From assembly GCA_963932465.1 (NCBI GenBank), contig OZ010790.1, positions 346,481,087-346,545,086 on the forward strand: 64,000 nucleotides of DNA, written 5' to 3'. The first letter of the stretch is position 1; each line of letters begins with the position of its first letter. The stretch comes from Maratus speciosus (taxonomy: Eukaryota > Arthropoda > Arachnida > Araneae > Salticidae). The notes under the pieces are model-generated. The model was not told where the DNA came from and did not search any database. It saw nothing but the letters and a program-made list of their open reading frames with translations. Shown one piece after another: positions 46,142 to 56,900 of this stretch. The translations under genes and the position numbers were made by a program.

Positions 46142-46410
46142 TATATATATATATATATAACATCTTTGCTTATATATAAACTATCAATGTAACCAGTTGA
46201 AAGAATTTATAAATTGTATTTCCTTAATACTCATCCCCCCCCCCCTTCCTCGTAGAAAGCCCCAGCTTCTCCTTGTAGAAATAAAACATGTTAAACTTTC
46301 CTTAATGAAATGTTAAAATTGTGTTTTGTTGGACCAAATCTTAGAATTGTCTAACCTATTAACTCTGCACCCTCCCCCCCCCCCCGTCCCCTAGGCTGTA
46401 AAAAACTGGG
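45960..46410 (-). repeat. Family D block in inverted orientation
   Basis: On the minus strand it holds TAATAGGTTAGACAATTCTA, a G tract, ATTAAGGAAATACAATTTAT, and the CTTTAGGAGAATTTTTTCAT tail known from 4400-4500, with an (AAAT)n/(AT)n insertion at 46115-46158. It faces the direct copy that begins at 46492. Confidence 0.8.
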
Positions 46411-46491
46411 CCCTTTCCAACTTATTTAATGTGAGCCCATTTTTCATAGTAATTTTTTTCGGTGGAGCTTTTTACCGGGGTGATTTTTTCC

Positions 46492-47053
46492 GGTAAACGG
46501 AAAAAAGGTGACAGGAAAAAACGGGACCGGAAAAAACGTGACAGAAAAAACAAGAGCGGAAAAAACGGGACCGGAAAAAATGTGACAAGGAAAAAAGGTG
46601 ACCGGAAGAAACGTGACAAGGAAGTGTTAAATATTGAACTTGTCGATAAATAAATGCTAAAAACTAAAGTAAAGTTTTTGCATTGTCAGTTTCTTACAGC
46701 GTAGGGGGGGGGGGGGGGGGCAGAGTTAATGGGTGAGTTAGACAATTCTAAGATTTGGTCCTAGAAAACAAAATTTTAACATATCATTAAGAGAAGTTTA
46801 ACATGATTTCTACAAGGGACAAGCTGATGCTTTCTACGGGGGGGGGGGGGGGTGATTAAGAAATACAATTTATAGATTCTTTCAACTTCACATTCGCGAG
46901 CGCCAATACAAATATTTTTCGTCGATGTCTACGAATGCTAATATTGAAAAAAATTGAAAAATCGCTTACGATAATTCTAATTAACATCACTACTTGATAT
47001 TTGATATTCGCGAACGGTAATACCAATATTTTCCGTTGATGTTTAAGAATGCT

Positions 47054-47090
<37 letters not shown>

Positions 47091-47811
47091 TGACTATTCG
47101 CATATGAAAATTCACATTTACACTACTACTTAATTTGGACATTATGTGAATAAGAATACTTTCCGTTGATAATTAGAATGTAAATATTGAAAAATGTTGT
47201 GAATGTTCGCATACGAGAATGCTCATTTACATAACAACTTGTTTTTCGACTTACGCATGTATAATATCATATAAACTTTTTTTTTTTTTTTTGTAAATTT
47301 TAAAGAAGTCAGTTATAATAGATTCGATCGGAAAGTTTTATTTTTATTATTTTTATTTTATTTAACGCTATTTGATTTTTTTGTTTATTAACATAAAATT
47401 ATATTAATAATGATAATAATAATAATAATGTTTTTTAGACTTTCTGAATCACTTATCAATTTATAATTTTTTTATGTCCTGATCAGTGGCATTAGTATTT
47501 TCAGATATTAACAGAACAAATAAGGAAAAAATAATAATAAGTAAATATCTTTGTTAAGATATGCCTAAAATTAGAGATTAGCATAGTTTGTTACTTTTTT
47601 TTTTCTTGTTATATTAAGCAATTGATTGAAGTCGAATTTTTTGTAATTTTTGGTTTCATCATGAAATTTCCAGATATATATTTTTAACCATTTAAACTAA
47701 ACAAAATAAATTAAAATAAACATTTCTATAAGATACTGGAATCACGGAAAAAAAGCGCACATAGGAAAAAACAAATCGGATAAAAGACCACAGGAAAGTA
47801 TTCTATTTATT
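46492..47811 (+). repeat. Dispersed repeat family D, copy 2 (partner at 2274-3938)
   Basis: The same block order as copy 1, from the GGAAAAAACGGGACC minisatellite (46492-46620) to AAAGTATTCT. Differences are a poly-A of about 28 at 47060-47087 in the AAGAATGCTATTATAAAA block, a shorter T tract, and one rather than two 324-bp units. The ORFs at 46422-46653 are minisatellite translations. Confidence 0.85.
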
Positions 47812-47910
47812 TTATTCTACAATTATTTATATTTATTTTATTTTACATTATTTATATTTATTTATCTATATTTATTCTATTTATTTATTCTATTTAAAGT
47901 ATCTATTTAT
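47812..47910. repeat. (ATTT)n-rich low-complexity stretch
   Basis: Repeated TATTTATTTTATTC-type phrases, placed between family D and an H2 end. Confidence 0.8.
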
Positions 47911-47924
47911 AAATTTGTGTCACA

Positions 47925-48075
47925 TACAGGCAGGCAGACAGACAGACTCACAGATAGACATTTTGTAAAAACATGTTTTTCGGAATCTCTGACCCCTAAA
48001 ATGTGTAAATCCGTCGAAAACCGAAAGTCGAAAATTTTCACGAATCCAGTCTTCTTGTAAAGATAGAAGAAAGTA
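47925..48075 (+). mobile_element. HINE-like H2, 3' end fragment
   Basis: Matches the last 140 bp of H2 at 28140-28276 in order: CAGACAGACAGACTCACAG, CATTTTGTAAAAACATG, GGAATCTCTGACCCCTAAAA, AAATCCGTCGAAAACCG, then GATAGAAGAAAGTAAAAAT. The hairpin is weaker (TCTTCT...AGAAGA). Confidence 0.75.
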
Positions 48076-48083
48076 AAAATCAG

Positions 48084-49420
48084 AATTCCAGTTTTCAAGT
48101 TTTTCTATCCCCTCCCCCCCCCCCCTTACGCAATGACATTCTTGTTCAAAGTTCCAAAAAAATATAGAAGCAGATATATTTCTACATTCTCCCTAACAGT
48201 GGTCAACTCTTTTTATCCGATTCTTTTCCAATCTACAACATTTCTACAAATATTGCCTAAATCGAAACTTTCAATATTATAGAAATTCATATCAAAATTA
48301 CAGAATTTTAGCAACATCAAGAAATGCTTGATCACGAGGTCAAACAATGCTTGTAATAAATAGCGGGTAAGGAAGAAATTTATTTCAAAAGTTTCATGTT
48401 GCAATATCTACATTTTGCTTTAAAAATTTAAATCTTAGTATCTATGATATTACAATCATAAATTTACTGTAGATTTATTTAACTTTGATCTGGAAACGTG
48501 CTTTATGCCAGACTAAAGCATATCACTTAAAAAAAAAAGAAAAAAAAACACCATTTAAAAAAAGTCTTTGCTTTAATATAATCGTAGATTTTCTATCATT
48601 AAAAGAGGTGAATATTACTTTTTGCAAATAACGATTTGATAGCATTTCTCGTAAAAAGTGTTTCCAGTTAAGGACTTTTTTTTTTCGGTTACAAGGCCAC
48701 CGATCACATAGAAAAATTAAAACACAGTCTAATTTATGTTTCGTGTATCTCCAACGAATAAATTGCTTTCTAGTTTTATGCACTAAGTATGCGTCCACTG
48801 CCAAAAATTTCTGCTTGTCGTTGTCAGAAATAATTATTTTTATATCAAATTAATATAAAAATTCAAAAACTAAGACTATTTCTTAAAAATCAATACAATT
48901 AAGAATACTATTAAGAAATTATATAGAAATTACTATTGGTGAAGTAATGTAATAGAAAAGAAGAATATTACGAAGACTAAAAGCGAAGGTCTAGAAGTAG
49001 AAAATGAAACATTATAAAGTCCTTTAAAAAACACAAAAGAAAAATTGTTTAACTGAACCTTTTGTGACAAATCAGGAGGTTTTCCGGGTATTTCAAGATC
49101 TATTGCATTCTACAGGTGCAATAGTTTTCGTTGAAACACATTCATGGATTTTGATATAGTTTACAAACCATTTTTCTCTCTTTAAATACAAAGGGATAGG
49201 AATGAAGTTCATATTTACGAGTATATCCTAAAGGTCTTTCTATTTATCTGGCATAGTTTGTCAAAATTACCATACGAGTTTACATTTTTGTTACTATACT
49301 CAAACCTAAGTCCTTTTGTTACTCAAACCTAAGGGGTTCTAGTTTACCCCTGTTGTCCATACCAGCCCCGTCCATAGAGACAATGGATAAGCACAGGATA
49401 AAACCCTGAGGAAATCCCTT
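48084..49420 (+). repeat. Unit XY, part Y, copy 2
   Basis: Aligned by eye with 43835-45860 through AACATCAAGAAATGCT, TAAATAGCGGGTAAGGAAG, GCATTTCTCGTAAAAAGTG and ACCCTGAGGAAATCCC. It lacks the 740-bp extra segment. The ORFs at 48213-48404 and 48523-48804 match ORF shadows in copy 1 only because the DNA is duplicated. Confidence 0.8.
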
Positions 49421-49599
49421 ATACTTATCATATTATACTTATCAATTTGAAATTTTAAGTGTAAAGCCATTTTAGTTTATACCTCTTGTTTTATAAATTA
49501 TATGTTCATATCTTCTTTGTACATTATTGTACAAAGTAGCATTATTGTACAAGAAAGTAATAACTAACTTATTATTAATATTTTATTGTCTGAAATAAA

Positions 49600-49692
49600 A
49601 TCCCTGCTTACACCGCATATAAGGTCACCCCGCTTATAAGGTCATATTTCTCAGGACCGCATGGGTGACCATATAACCGATACTGACTGTAC
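49600..49692 (-). mobile_element. pogo-like terminal fragment
   Basis: On the minus strand it starts TACAGTCAGTATCGGTTATA and continues with repeated GACCTTATAAGCGGGG-type phrases, like the tip of a TA-inserting pogo-like element. No other end was found. Confidence 0.4.
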
Positions 49693-49714
49693 TATATTTA
49701 ATTGTAAGTATCTA

Positions 49715-50265
49715 TGAATCATTAGATAGCCGTTTTTTTTTCGATTTTCTTGAATGACGGAATCATTTTGCTGCATTTGTGCATTATTTCGCGATAGTGA
49801 TGTGCTACGCATGCTTTATTGTAGATGTTTAAGAGTAGATCGTAAATGTGGAATTCTTAAGCGGATGCGAATGACGTCATTTTACATAAAATAAAACGTG
49901 CGCTTTAAGTCTTAAAATTGAAATGTGTTTTGTACTGCAGTAGAGTCCCACTTAACCGAGTTTTTTTCTTCTGATGGACTGGTGGCTTCTATTATTATGA
50001 AACAGCCATTATAAATGAAGTGTTAGGTGAAGATGAAAGAGCAGCCGTAAAAAAAAATTGTGGCCATTTTTTTTCCCCATTCTGGCCAGAAAGTCAGAGT
50101 TCTAACTTTTTACGGCTGCTCTTTCATCTTCACCCAACACTTCATTTATAATGGCTGTTTCATAATAATAGAAGCCATCAGTCCATCAGAAGAAAATGAA
50201 GCAATGGAAATGACGGGGGCGACACTAAATTCTAAAAAAAGCAGAATTCCTGTTCTCTAGTAATT
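49715..50265 (+). repeat. Unit XY, part X copy 2 and start of a third Y
   Basis: GTGGAATTCTTAAGCGGATG and TTTAAGTCTTAAAA match 43680-43760. The phrase GACACTAAATTCTRAAAAA, which starts Y in copy 1, appears after the hairpin at 50220. So a third unit begins here and is broken off. Confidence 0.75.
49968..50192. mobile_element. Near-perfect hairpin, arms ~85 bp
   Basis: The left arm 49968-50052 begins CTTCTGATGGACTGGTGGCT; the right arm 50108-50192 ends AGCCATCAGTCCATCAGAAG, with about two mismatches in all. The loop is about 55 bp. A pogo-like tip CAGTAGAGTCCCACTTAACC lies at 49938, just outside the left arm. Probably part of a DNA transposon that has folded back on itself. The ORF at 50060-50260 is a shadow. 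Confidence 0.8.
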
Positions 50266-50574
50266 CTTTTATAATTAATCGAGACATTGATTTTAAACTC
50301 ATCAAACGGTCCAATTAAAAAGCCTTTTCCACTAAAACCGCAAACTGAATAAATTTGAACCTTTGCAGTGAGGCTCGCGCAACGATCCAACCAAAACGCG
50401 CGATATACGGCGAGGATAATATAATAATAACAATTTTCACTAATTGGCTAAAATGTTGAAAACTAATGAGGATATCGATTTGAAAATTTCAGAATAAATG
50501 CAGATTTTTTTTTTTTTTACATCCAAACATCTAATTTTTTTTCAAAAATTGGTCGGAATTTATTCTTTATTTGT

Positions 50575-51065
50575 GGAAAAAACTGACAGCGACAGATCAA
50601 AATTTCGGAGAAAGAAGCAAACAGGGACGAGCATTCCTTAAGACTGTTCTTAACTTGCTCTGCTCAACAAGCACAAAACATTTTGCACATTTACAAATTC
50701 ATTTTTTAGCGGAAAGATATAAAATTGGAAAGCCTGGCCATGGAAGCGATTTGGAATCGAACTGTTTTTTCCATTTTTTGATCAATCAATTACCCATTGA
50801 GTTATAAGCCATTTCGATCACGTGACAAACCCGTTTTTCGCTCGCTCTTGAGTGATTTTACTATTTTCGCGCGGAAATTCGGTTCAAAACGTCCACTTTA
50901 ACATTATTTTCTGAAAGATCTATTGGGTTTGCAAAAAAATGGAAAAAAACAACTCGATGACATAGTTTCTGAACAACAACACCAGCCAGTTTCATGCATT
51001 TTCGAACAAAAATAAATTAAAACTTATGTCAGGAAGTTGCTTTTTTTGATTTGAGAACAACTTTA
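50575..51065 (-). repeat. Dispersed repeat R9, inverted copy
   Basis: The reverse complement matches 9645-10090 block for block: TTGTTCTCAAATC, GAAAATGCATGAAACTGGCT, GAATTTCCGCGCG, GATTCCAAATCGCTTCCATG, TTGAGCAGAGCAAGTTAAGA. It extends slightly further than the other copies. The ORF at 50571-50807 is a shadow. Confidence 0.85.
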
Positions 51066-51069
51066 AAAC

Positions 51070-51115
51070 AGTGGCACAGCCAAAATTCGGCTCTAGGGGG
51101 GAGGGGGGAGGTTGA
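51070..51115 (+). mobile_element. hAT-like left terminus, unpaired
   Basis: CAGTGGCACAGCCAAAATTC followed by GGCTCTAGGGGGGAGGGGGG is a typical hAT left tip and subterminal G tract. No matching right end was found downstream. It adjoins R9. Confidence 0.45.
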
Positions 51116-51557
51116 GTTGTTGATAACGGTTATCGCCGGTTAATTGAATTACTAGCTAATCGAATTAGTCTATTTCATGAATGAAATCATAATGCTTTTT
51201 TTCTCGGATACAAGAATAAGCAGATACGCTGGTTATGATTCATTTAAACAGCGTTTACAATATTAGAGTTACAAAATTTAAAATGCATCAATGAAATAAT
51301 ACAAAACTATGTTAGATTTATGTTTAAAAATATCATAGACAAATTTTAAAAGATGAAATAACGCAGTGCAACAAACATATTTTGTATGAAAAATCATCGG
51401 GTGGTTCATCGGAAAATATCTGGTGGTTACAATCCAAATTTTCAGCAAAAAATACACAGGGTTTCACCCCAAGACAATTCCAAATTCTTGTTTAACCCTT
51501 TGAGGGCCTGTGGTATGTTTATAAAACCACGTAATTTTAATTCCCAAACGTCACAAT

Positions 51558-52394
51558 CAGGGCCGAAACTAGGGAGGGGCAGAGGGGGCACGTGTCCCGG
51601 GCGCCGGTTTAACAGAAGGTGAAGGGGGCGCCAAAATGAAGAGTTTGTTTCTCGCAGCCAGAAAATTTAAAAGGAAAACTGAACCAAATGCATTAAACTT
51701 TACAAATAGATAAAAAGATTCATCTACAATACAAAATTGCAAATGAATAAGGAAAAAGAACTGTTTTCTTAGGCTTTTTTCATTGTCCCATTCCAAAAGT
51801 ATCATGTCTATGCCTTTGCCTTCTATCTTTTAAATCCCTTCCTGTGTAGGAGAATCACTACCGTTTTTCAAGGCCAGTCTCTATTTTGGGACACTGTCCA
51901 CTACGGCTAACTACCAAACGCGAAGCTGACTTTTCTATTCGATGAAAAAATTCCACGAAAGCTGTTTTGTTTTTTCCGCTGAGCAGCGTTGAGCTTCCTT
52001 TCTTTTTTTTTTTTTTTTTCGTCTTGCCATGGACTATGACTGCCCGGGACAATAAAAACAAACGGGCGGGGGGGGGATGCACAAAGTAAAATTCTTAGTA
52101 AAACCTTTATATATATATATATCGACCTCATTTAGCCTATACAAAAAAAAAAATGTTTAAAAAGATTAAAGTGCAACTCCGTTCCTTTTGATTCCGTTTT
52201 CAAGATTTTAATGAATCAATGTTTGACAAAGCTGATTACGTAGTTCAGTTTTATATATTTTAATTTAAAAATAAGTTGTCTATTAGATACTTAGTAAAAT
52301 TCTTTTTGTAAATTTACTTTGTGGTGTAGAGGGGGGGGGGGGGCGCCAAAATCCATGTTTGTCCCGTGCGCCAAAAAGGCTAGTTTCGGCCCTG
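51558..52394. mobile_element. Non-autonomous hAT element, 837 bp
   Basis: Starts CAGGGCCGAAACTAGGGAGG; the right end on the minus strand reads CAGGGCCGAAACTAGCCTTT. Flanks are GTCACAAT and CCCACAAT, an 8-bp duplication with two changes. GGGCGCC and a G tract sit inside both ends. It contains poly-T, (TA)n and a second G tract at 52331-52342. There is no transposase; ORFs here are shadows. Confidence 0.8.
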
Positions 52395-53639
52395 CCCACA
52401 ATGGCACCAGAATTTAAATGAAAAAATTTCAGGTTTATTATATATGTGAAATGTAGCATTTCCTTATTTAAAAATAAATTTGCTTGTAAATTTCGGTGCC
52501 ATTCATTTATTTCAACATTTTAGGAATGAAAATGCTTTGCCCCTGAAAGGGTTAATAATGAAGCAATTTCAGCAAAATTTTCAATAGACTTACCTTCTGC
52601 TGTGTCAATGTAATAAAGTCGCGAGAATTGCATGAATTTATAATTAATTACGTCCAAACAGTGCTGAATTAGGTATTCTATATTTTGGAATGTAGTTAAC
52701 ATATTAAGCACGGTATAATCGACTGAATTACTGTGCACTAGCAGCACTTTAAGTGACACCGAATTTCGCATAAAGGGAAAGTAATGTAAATTTATTGAAA
52801 ATTTCGTTAAAATGTCATGATTATCGTTACAGATCTCAAAAAATATCTGGGTTCCACTTGAAGTCTTATCTATAACTAATATTATAAAGAAGCAACATTT
52901 TGTTTGTTAGTTTGTGTGTTTGTAGGGAGTAATTTCTGGAACTATCGAACCAATTTCAAAAGTAATGGTGGCAAATTGATGGTGACAGTCCTTGTTTCAA
53001 CATACGCTATATTTTATGCCGGTGGCACTACTCCAAAGGGTAGCAGGGGCAAATCACGTTCTAAAAATGCGATATTTGTGTTATTGAAGGCCGTAAAAAC
53101 TTGAAATTTGGCATGGTAGTTACTTATAAGATGTAAATGCTCTCTAAGAAATGTTTGAAGGAAAAAAAAAATCGAAATTTCAAGGGGTTAAAAATGCGCG
53201 AAAAGAGTTGTAAAAGCTTTCTAAATTACGATTTATATGGAATTGTTAACGATGGAAACTTGAAATTTGGCGTGGTAGATACGAATGAGATATAATGACC
53301 TTTAGGGCCAGTTTCTAAAATTCCAAACTTAAAAGGGTGAAATGGGCAAAAAGAGTTCTAAAAATATTCCAAATTACGATTTCTATGAAATCTCAAGAAA
53401 TACCAAACCGATTTCGAGCATAATGATTCCAAATTGACGGTAAGAGTCTCAGCTCGAATATAGGCTATATTTTATGTCGGTGCCACTGCCACCATTGGGT
53501 TGCATGAGCAAAAAATGCTCTAAAATCAATGGCGGATCTAAGGGAGGGGCGAAGGGGCGATCGCCCCCTCCCCCCTTGGGCTACTAAATGGTTTGCAAAT
53601 CGATAGTATGCATCGTCACGGGAAATGACTTGGATGAAG

Positions 53640-53870
53640 CTCGAGCCCGGCTCGACCCGCCCCGGTTCGCGCCAGTTCAAATCCACGAAACTCGGGCTGG
53701 GTCATGTGTATTCTCTTTTAGATCCGAGCCGTGCCCTGACTACATTTTTCTGCAGATTCGGGTCGGACTTCTTTTTTCTTCCAGGTCGAGCCTATGGCCT
53801 GGACTTCATTTTTTCCTATAGATCTACACTGGCCAAAATTTCCAGGTCTGGGCTCGGCCCGGAATAAAAG
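53640..53870 (-). repeat. G+C-rich minisatellite, left array
   Basis: Loose ~40-bp units with GGGTCGGACTTCTTTTTTCT-type phrases and TTCGGGTCGG, the reverse complement in style of the 56580-56900 array. A further single phrase is near 54340-54480. Confidence 0.65.
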
Positions 53871-54534
53871 CTAAACGTTCGATCCATGTCAGGCAATATG
53901 ATAAGCATTATTGGCCGAACCGCAACCCGTGCATCCTCTAAATTCTTCCTCCTCTCCCCCCTACCGAGCCCAAGTTGGTCTTGCCTTTGTTAGCCGTAAA
54001 AATTATATTTATGTTGTACATTTGTTTAGCGAAATCTCTAGAAATTTAATTTGATTTGATAAATTACAGAGATGGATTATTAAAAATCTACTTTTTTTCT
54101 TTGTAGAGCTTTAAAATTATGATTTTCTTTTATCATCCGTATCTTTAATTCTAAACTGATTTTCTTACTGGATTTTCATTTGAATGTAATTGTCTAAGTC
54201 ATATTTTTTCGTAGTTTTTATGTACATAATTGCCTAAATAGTCATTAATATTATTGTTTTCTGTAGTCATGAATTTCTAACATAATCTGAAAGTAAAATA
54301 TGAGCATAAGTAAGTGTGCTTTATGAAGTAATTTTAATTGCAAAGTGCAGGCTGGGCTGGGGTCGATTTTGTAGCTTTTATACGGGGCCGGGCCAATAAT
54401 TTTTTTGTGCGAGTTGTACCTCGGTTTGGGCCTCGAAATTTCAGCCCGGGTAAACCTCTAACTGACATGTCGAAGCCCAGCATTATTTTTTTTTTATGCT
54501 TCTTTGAGCTATCATCCCACAGCTACTGAATATA

Positions 54535-56384
54535 CCGGGTGTCCTAAAGTGGACTGACTGATTTTAAAATTCAGTAATTTGCAAATGGAGACAGCTATTA
54601 AAAAAATACTTGCAGAGGAGGGTTATATAAGATGTCAGGAGCAGGGGTGATTCTGATCGATTTTTTCGAAAATTTAACCCACTCGCTGTGCATCCCACGA
54701 TTTCCACAGACAACGTAAAAGTAACAAAATTTGCGCAACCTGCAAATCCGCAGCAAATCTTTTTTTTTCTTATTATCCAATTATATTTTAAAACAAAACT
54801 CTTTCACATTAGACTTTGGACATTTTTTAACTCTAAAATATATTCAGATTTGAAATATGTAATACAATAAACGCGCAATTTAACTTATTTTGATTTTAAA
54901 AAAATACTGAGCTAGAGGGTTAAAGCATTCAAATTACGAAAATTAAAAGAAATCATCAATCCGAAAATTCGGACATGAAAATAATCGCGAAACTTGAGAA
55001 ATGGTCCCCATAAAAAAGCTATTTTGTCAATCGTTCACAGAAAATAACTTCAGTTTCGTCAAAGGATCGTGAAAAAAAACGCGAATTTGGAGAAAGGGCT
55101 GCGGAAAAACTCGAAATTCCTCAAATGATCGCGGAAAACGCGAATTTCGTCAAGGGGCAGCCGATAAAACTCAAATTTCGTCAAAGGATCGCGGAGAAAA
55201 CACGAATTTTGTCAAATAGCCGCGAAAACAGGCGAATTTCGTCAAAGAGTCGCGAAAAAACTCAAATTTCGCCAAAGGATAGCGGAGAAAACGTGAATTT
55301 CGCTAAAAGAATCGCTAAAAAGAGAATTTCTTCAAAGAATCGTTTAAAAAAGCGAATTTCGCCAAAGAATCGCTTAAAAAACGCGAATTTCGTCAAAGAA
55401 TCGCTTAAAAAACGTGAATTTCGTCAAATGATCACTGAGAAAACGCGAATTTTGCCAAAGTGTTGAGGGGAAAAAACGCGAATTTTATCAAAGGGCTGCA
55501 AAATCACACTATTTCGTCAAAAGGTTGAGGCAGAAACGCAAATTTCGTCACAGGGTCGTGGAAGGAATGCGAATTTAATCAAACGGCTGCGGAAAAACGC
55601 GAATTTTATCAAAGGGCTGCGAAACATACGAATTTCGTCAAGGAGTTGCAGAAAAAACCCGCATTTCGTCAGAGTTGTGGAAGAAATGCGAATTTCATCA
55701 AAGAGTTGTGGAAAAAATACAGTGGTCTCTTTCGAAAACAGCACACATATATACATCTATCTTTATTATTATATGTATAGTTTTTAATCTGGAATAATAT
55801 ACTGAACTAACGTTTGAAGAAAACGGGTTAATCGAAACCCAGCGTGGCAGGAATCTACACTGTTAAAAATTACCTCTGCTTTTAAAGCCTATCTATTTTC
55901 TGTCACATGAGAACGCTACATAAACGCCTATGAAGCGTCACTCTGTACACTCAGCCTGAAATCAACCCGAATCGAAAACAGCTAACCCGATCTGCAACAA
56001 AAATAATTAGTGCCAGAAGCGAATCTCTACCTCTGCTGTAACCTCTCAGAAAATTTGCTTTGAATTTCGGATTTTTTTTTTCTTTCTCAACCACCCTTGA
56101 TCAGGAGTTTTTTACTGTGATTCTTGATTTTAGTCTAAATAGCAACGACAGATGGCGCTGCAAGCAATTGGCGCTAAATCGGTGACCGGAGGAAGAAGGC
56201 CGGAAATCGGGCCCCGATTTAACGACCATAGTTTGCAGCGCCATCTATCGCTGCTATTGTAAAGTAAAATCAAGAATCGCAGTAAAAAATCTCCTGATCT
56301 TCCTGGAAGATTTTTTTTAAATTGCTGCCACCATTTGCAAGTTACTGAATTTTATAATCAGTCAGTCCATTTTAGGACACCCGG
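54535..56384. mobile_element. CCGGGTGTCC-ended element, 1.85 kb, carrying M31
   Basis: The left end CCGGGTGTCCTAAAGTGGAC and right end (reverse complement) CCGGGTGTCCTAAAATGGAC are relatives of the 44283-44735 MITE. The right half retains AGATGGCGCTG in an inner hairpin (56150-56265). TA precedes the left end but does not follow the right end. About 1.4 kb of other sequence, including minisatellite M31, is inserted. Confidence 0.7.
55015..55720 (+). repeat. Minisatellite M31, locus 3
   Basis: About 22 units of 30-31 bp, e.g. GCGAATTTCGTCAAAGGATC followed by GCGGAAAAAAC. Because the unit is not a multiple of three, the 113-codon ORF at 55125-55466 cycles through NANFVK, RISSK and EFRQ in turn. 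Confidence 0.92.
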
Positions 56385-56579
56385 AATGTTTTTTAATAAG
56401 TTTCAAAGCATCCTTTACTGAATTACAACTGAAGTTAGATATAAAGAGACAAGCAGTCTTATACCAAATTAGTATTTTTTACATAATCCTGAATAATTAT
56501 TTGGGCTTGTCCGTTATGAAACTTTTACTGTATATAATTTTTATCTTCAAAAATATTTAGACTTTCTTTTTAAAAATCA

Positions 56580-56900
56580 GTTCAACCCGAACCCTTCTCG
56601 CAAGAGTGAAAACTCAATCCGAAACTGACCCAAACCTGAAATAATGTATGTCAAGCTGTCCCAAACCCAACACGCAGCTAAAAAGTAGAAGTCAACCCGA
56701 TCCGCATCAGCAAAGTAGAAGTCAACTGGACCCAAACCCGACCCGCAGCAAAAAAGTAGACGTTAACCCGACCTGCAGCAAAAAGTAGTCAACCGGACCG
56801 GACCCAAACGCGACCCAGCAGCAAAAAATAAAAATCAATCGGACCCAAACCAGACCCGAAGTAGAAGTAACATGACCCACAGTGAAAAAAATTAGCCCCG
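56580..56900 (+). repeat. G+C-rich minisatellite, right array
   Basis: Units of about 35-45 bp with GGACCCAAACCCGACCCGCA and AGCAAAAAAGTAGAAGTCAA. The minus-strand ORF at 56722-56910 is the array. Confidence 0.8.

Noticed and set aside
55125..55466. 113-codon ORF
   Set aside because: Translation of minisatellite M31, with the motif phase changing every unit.
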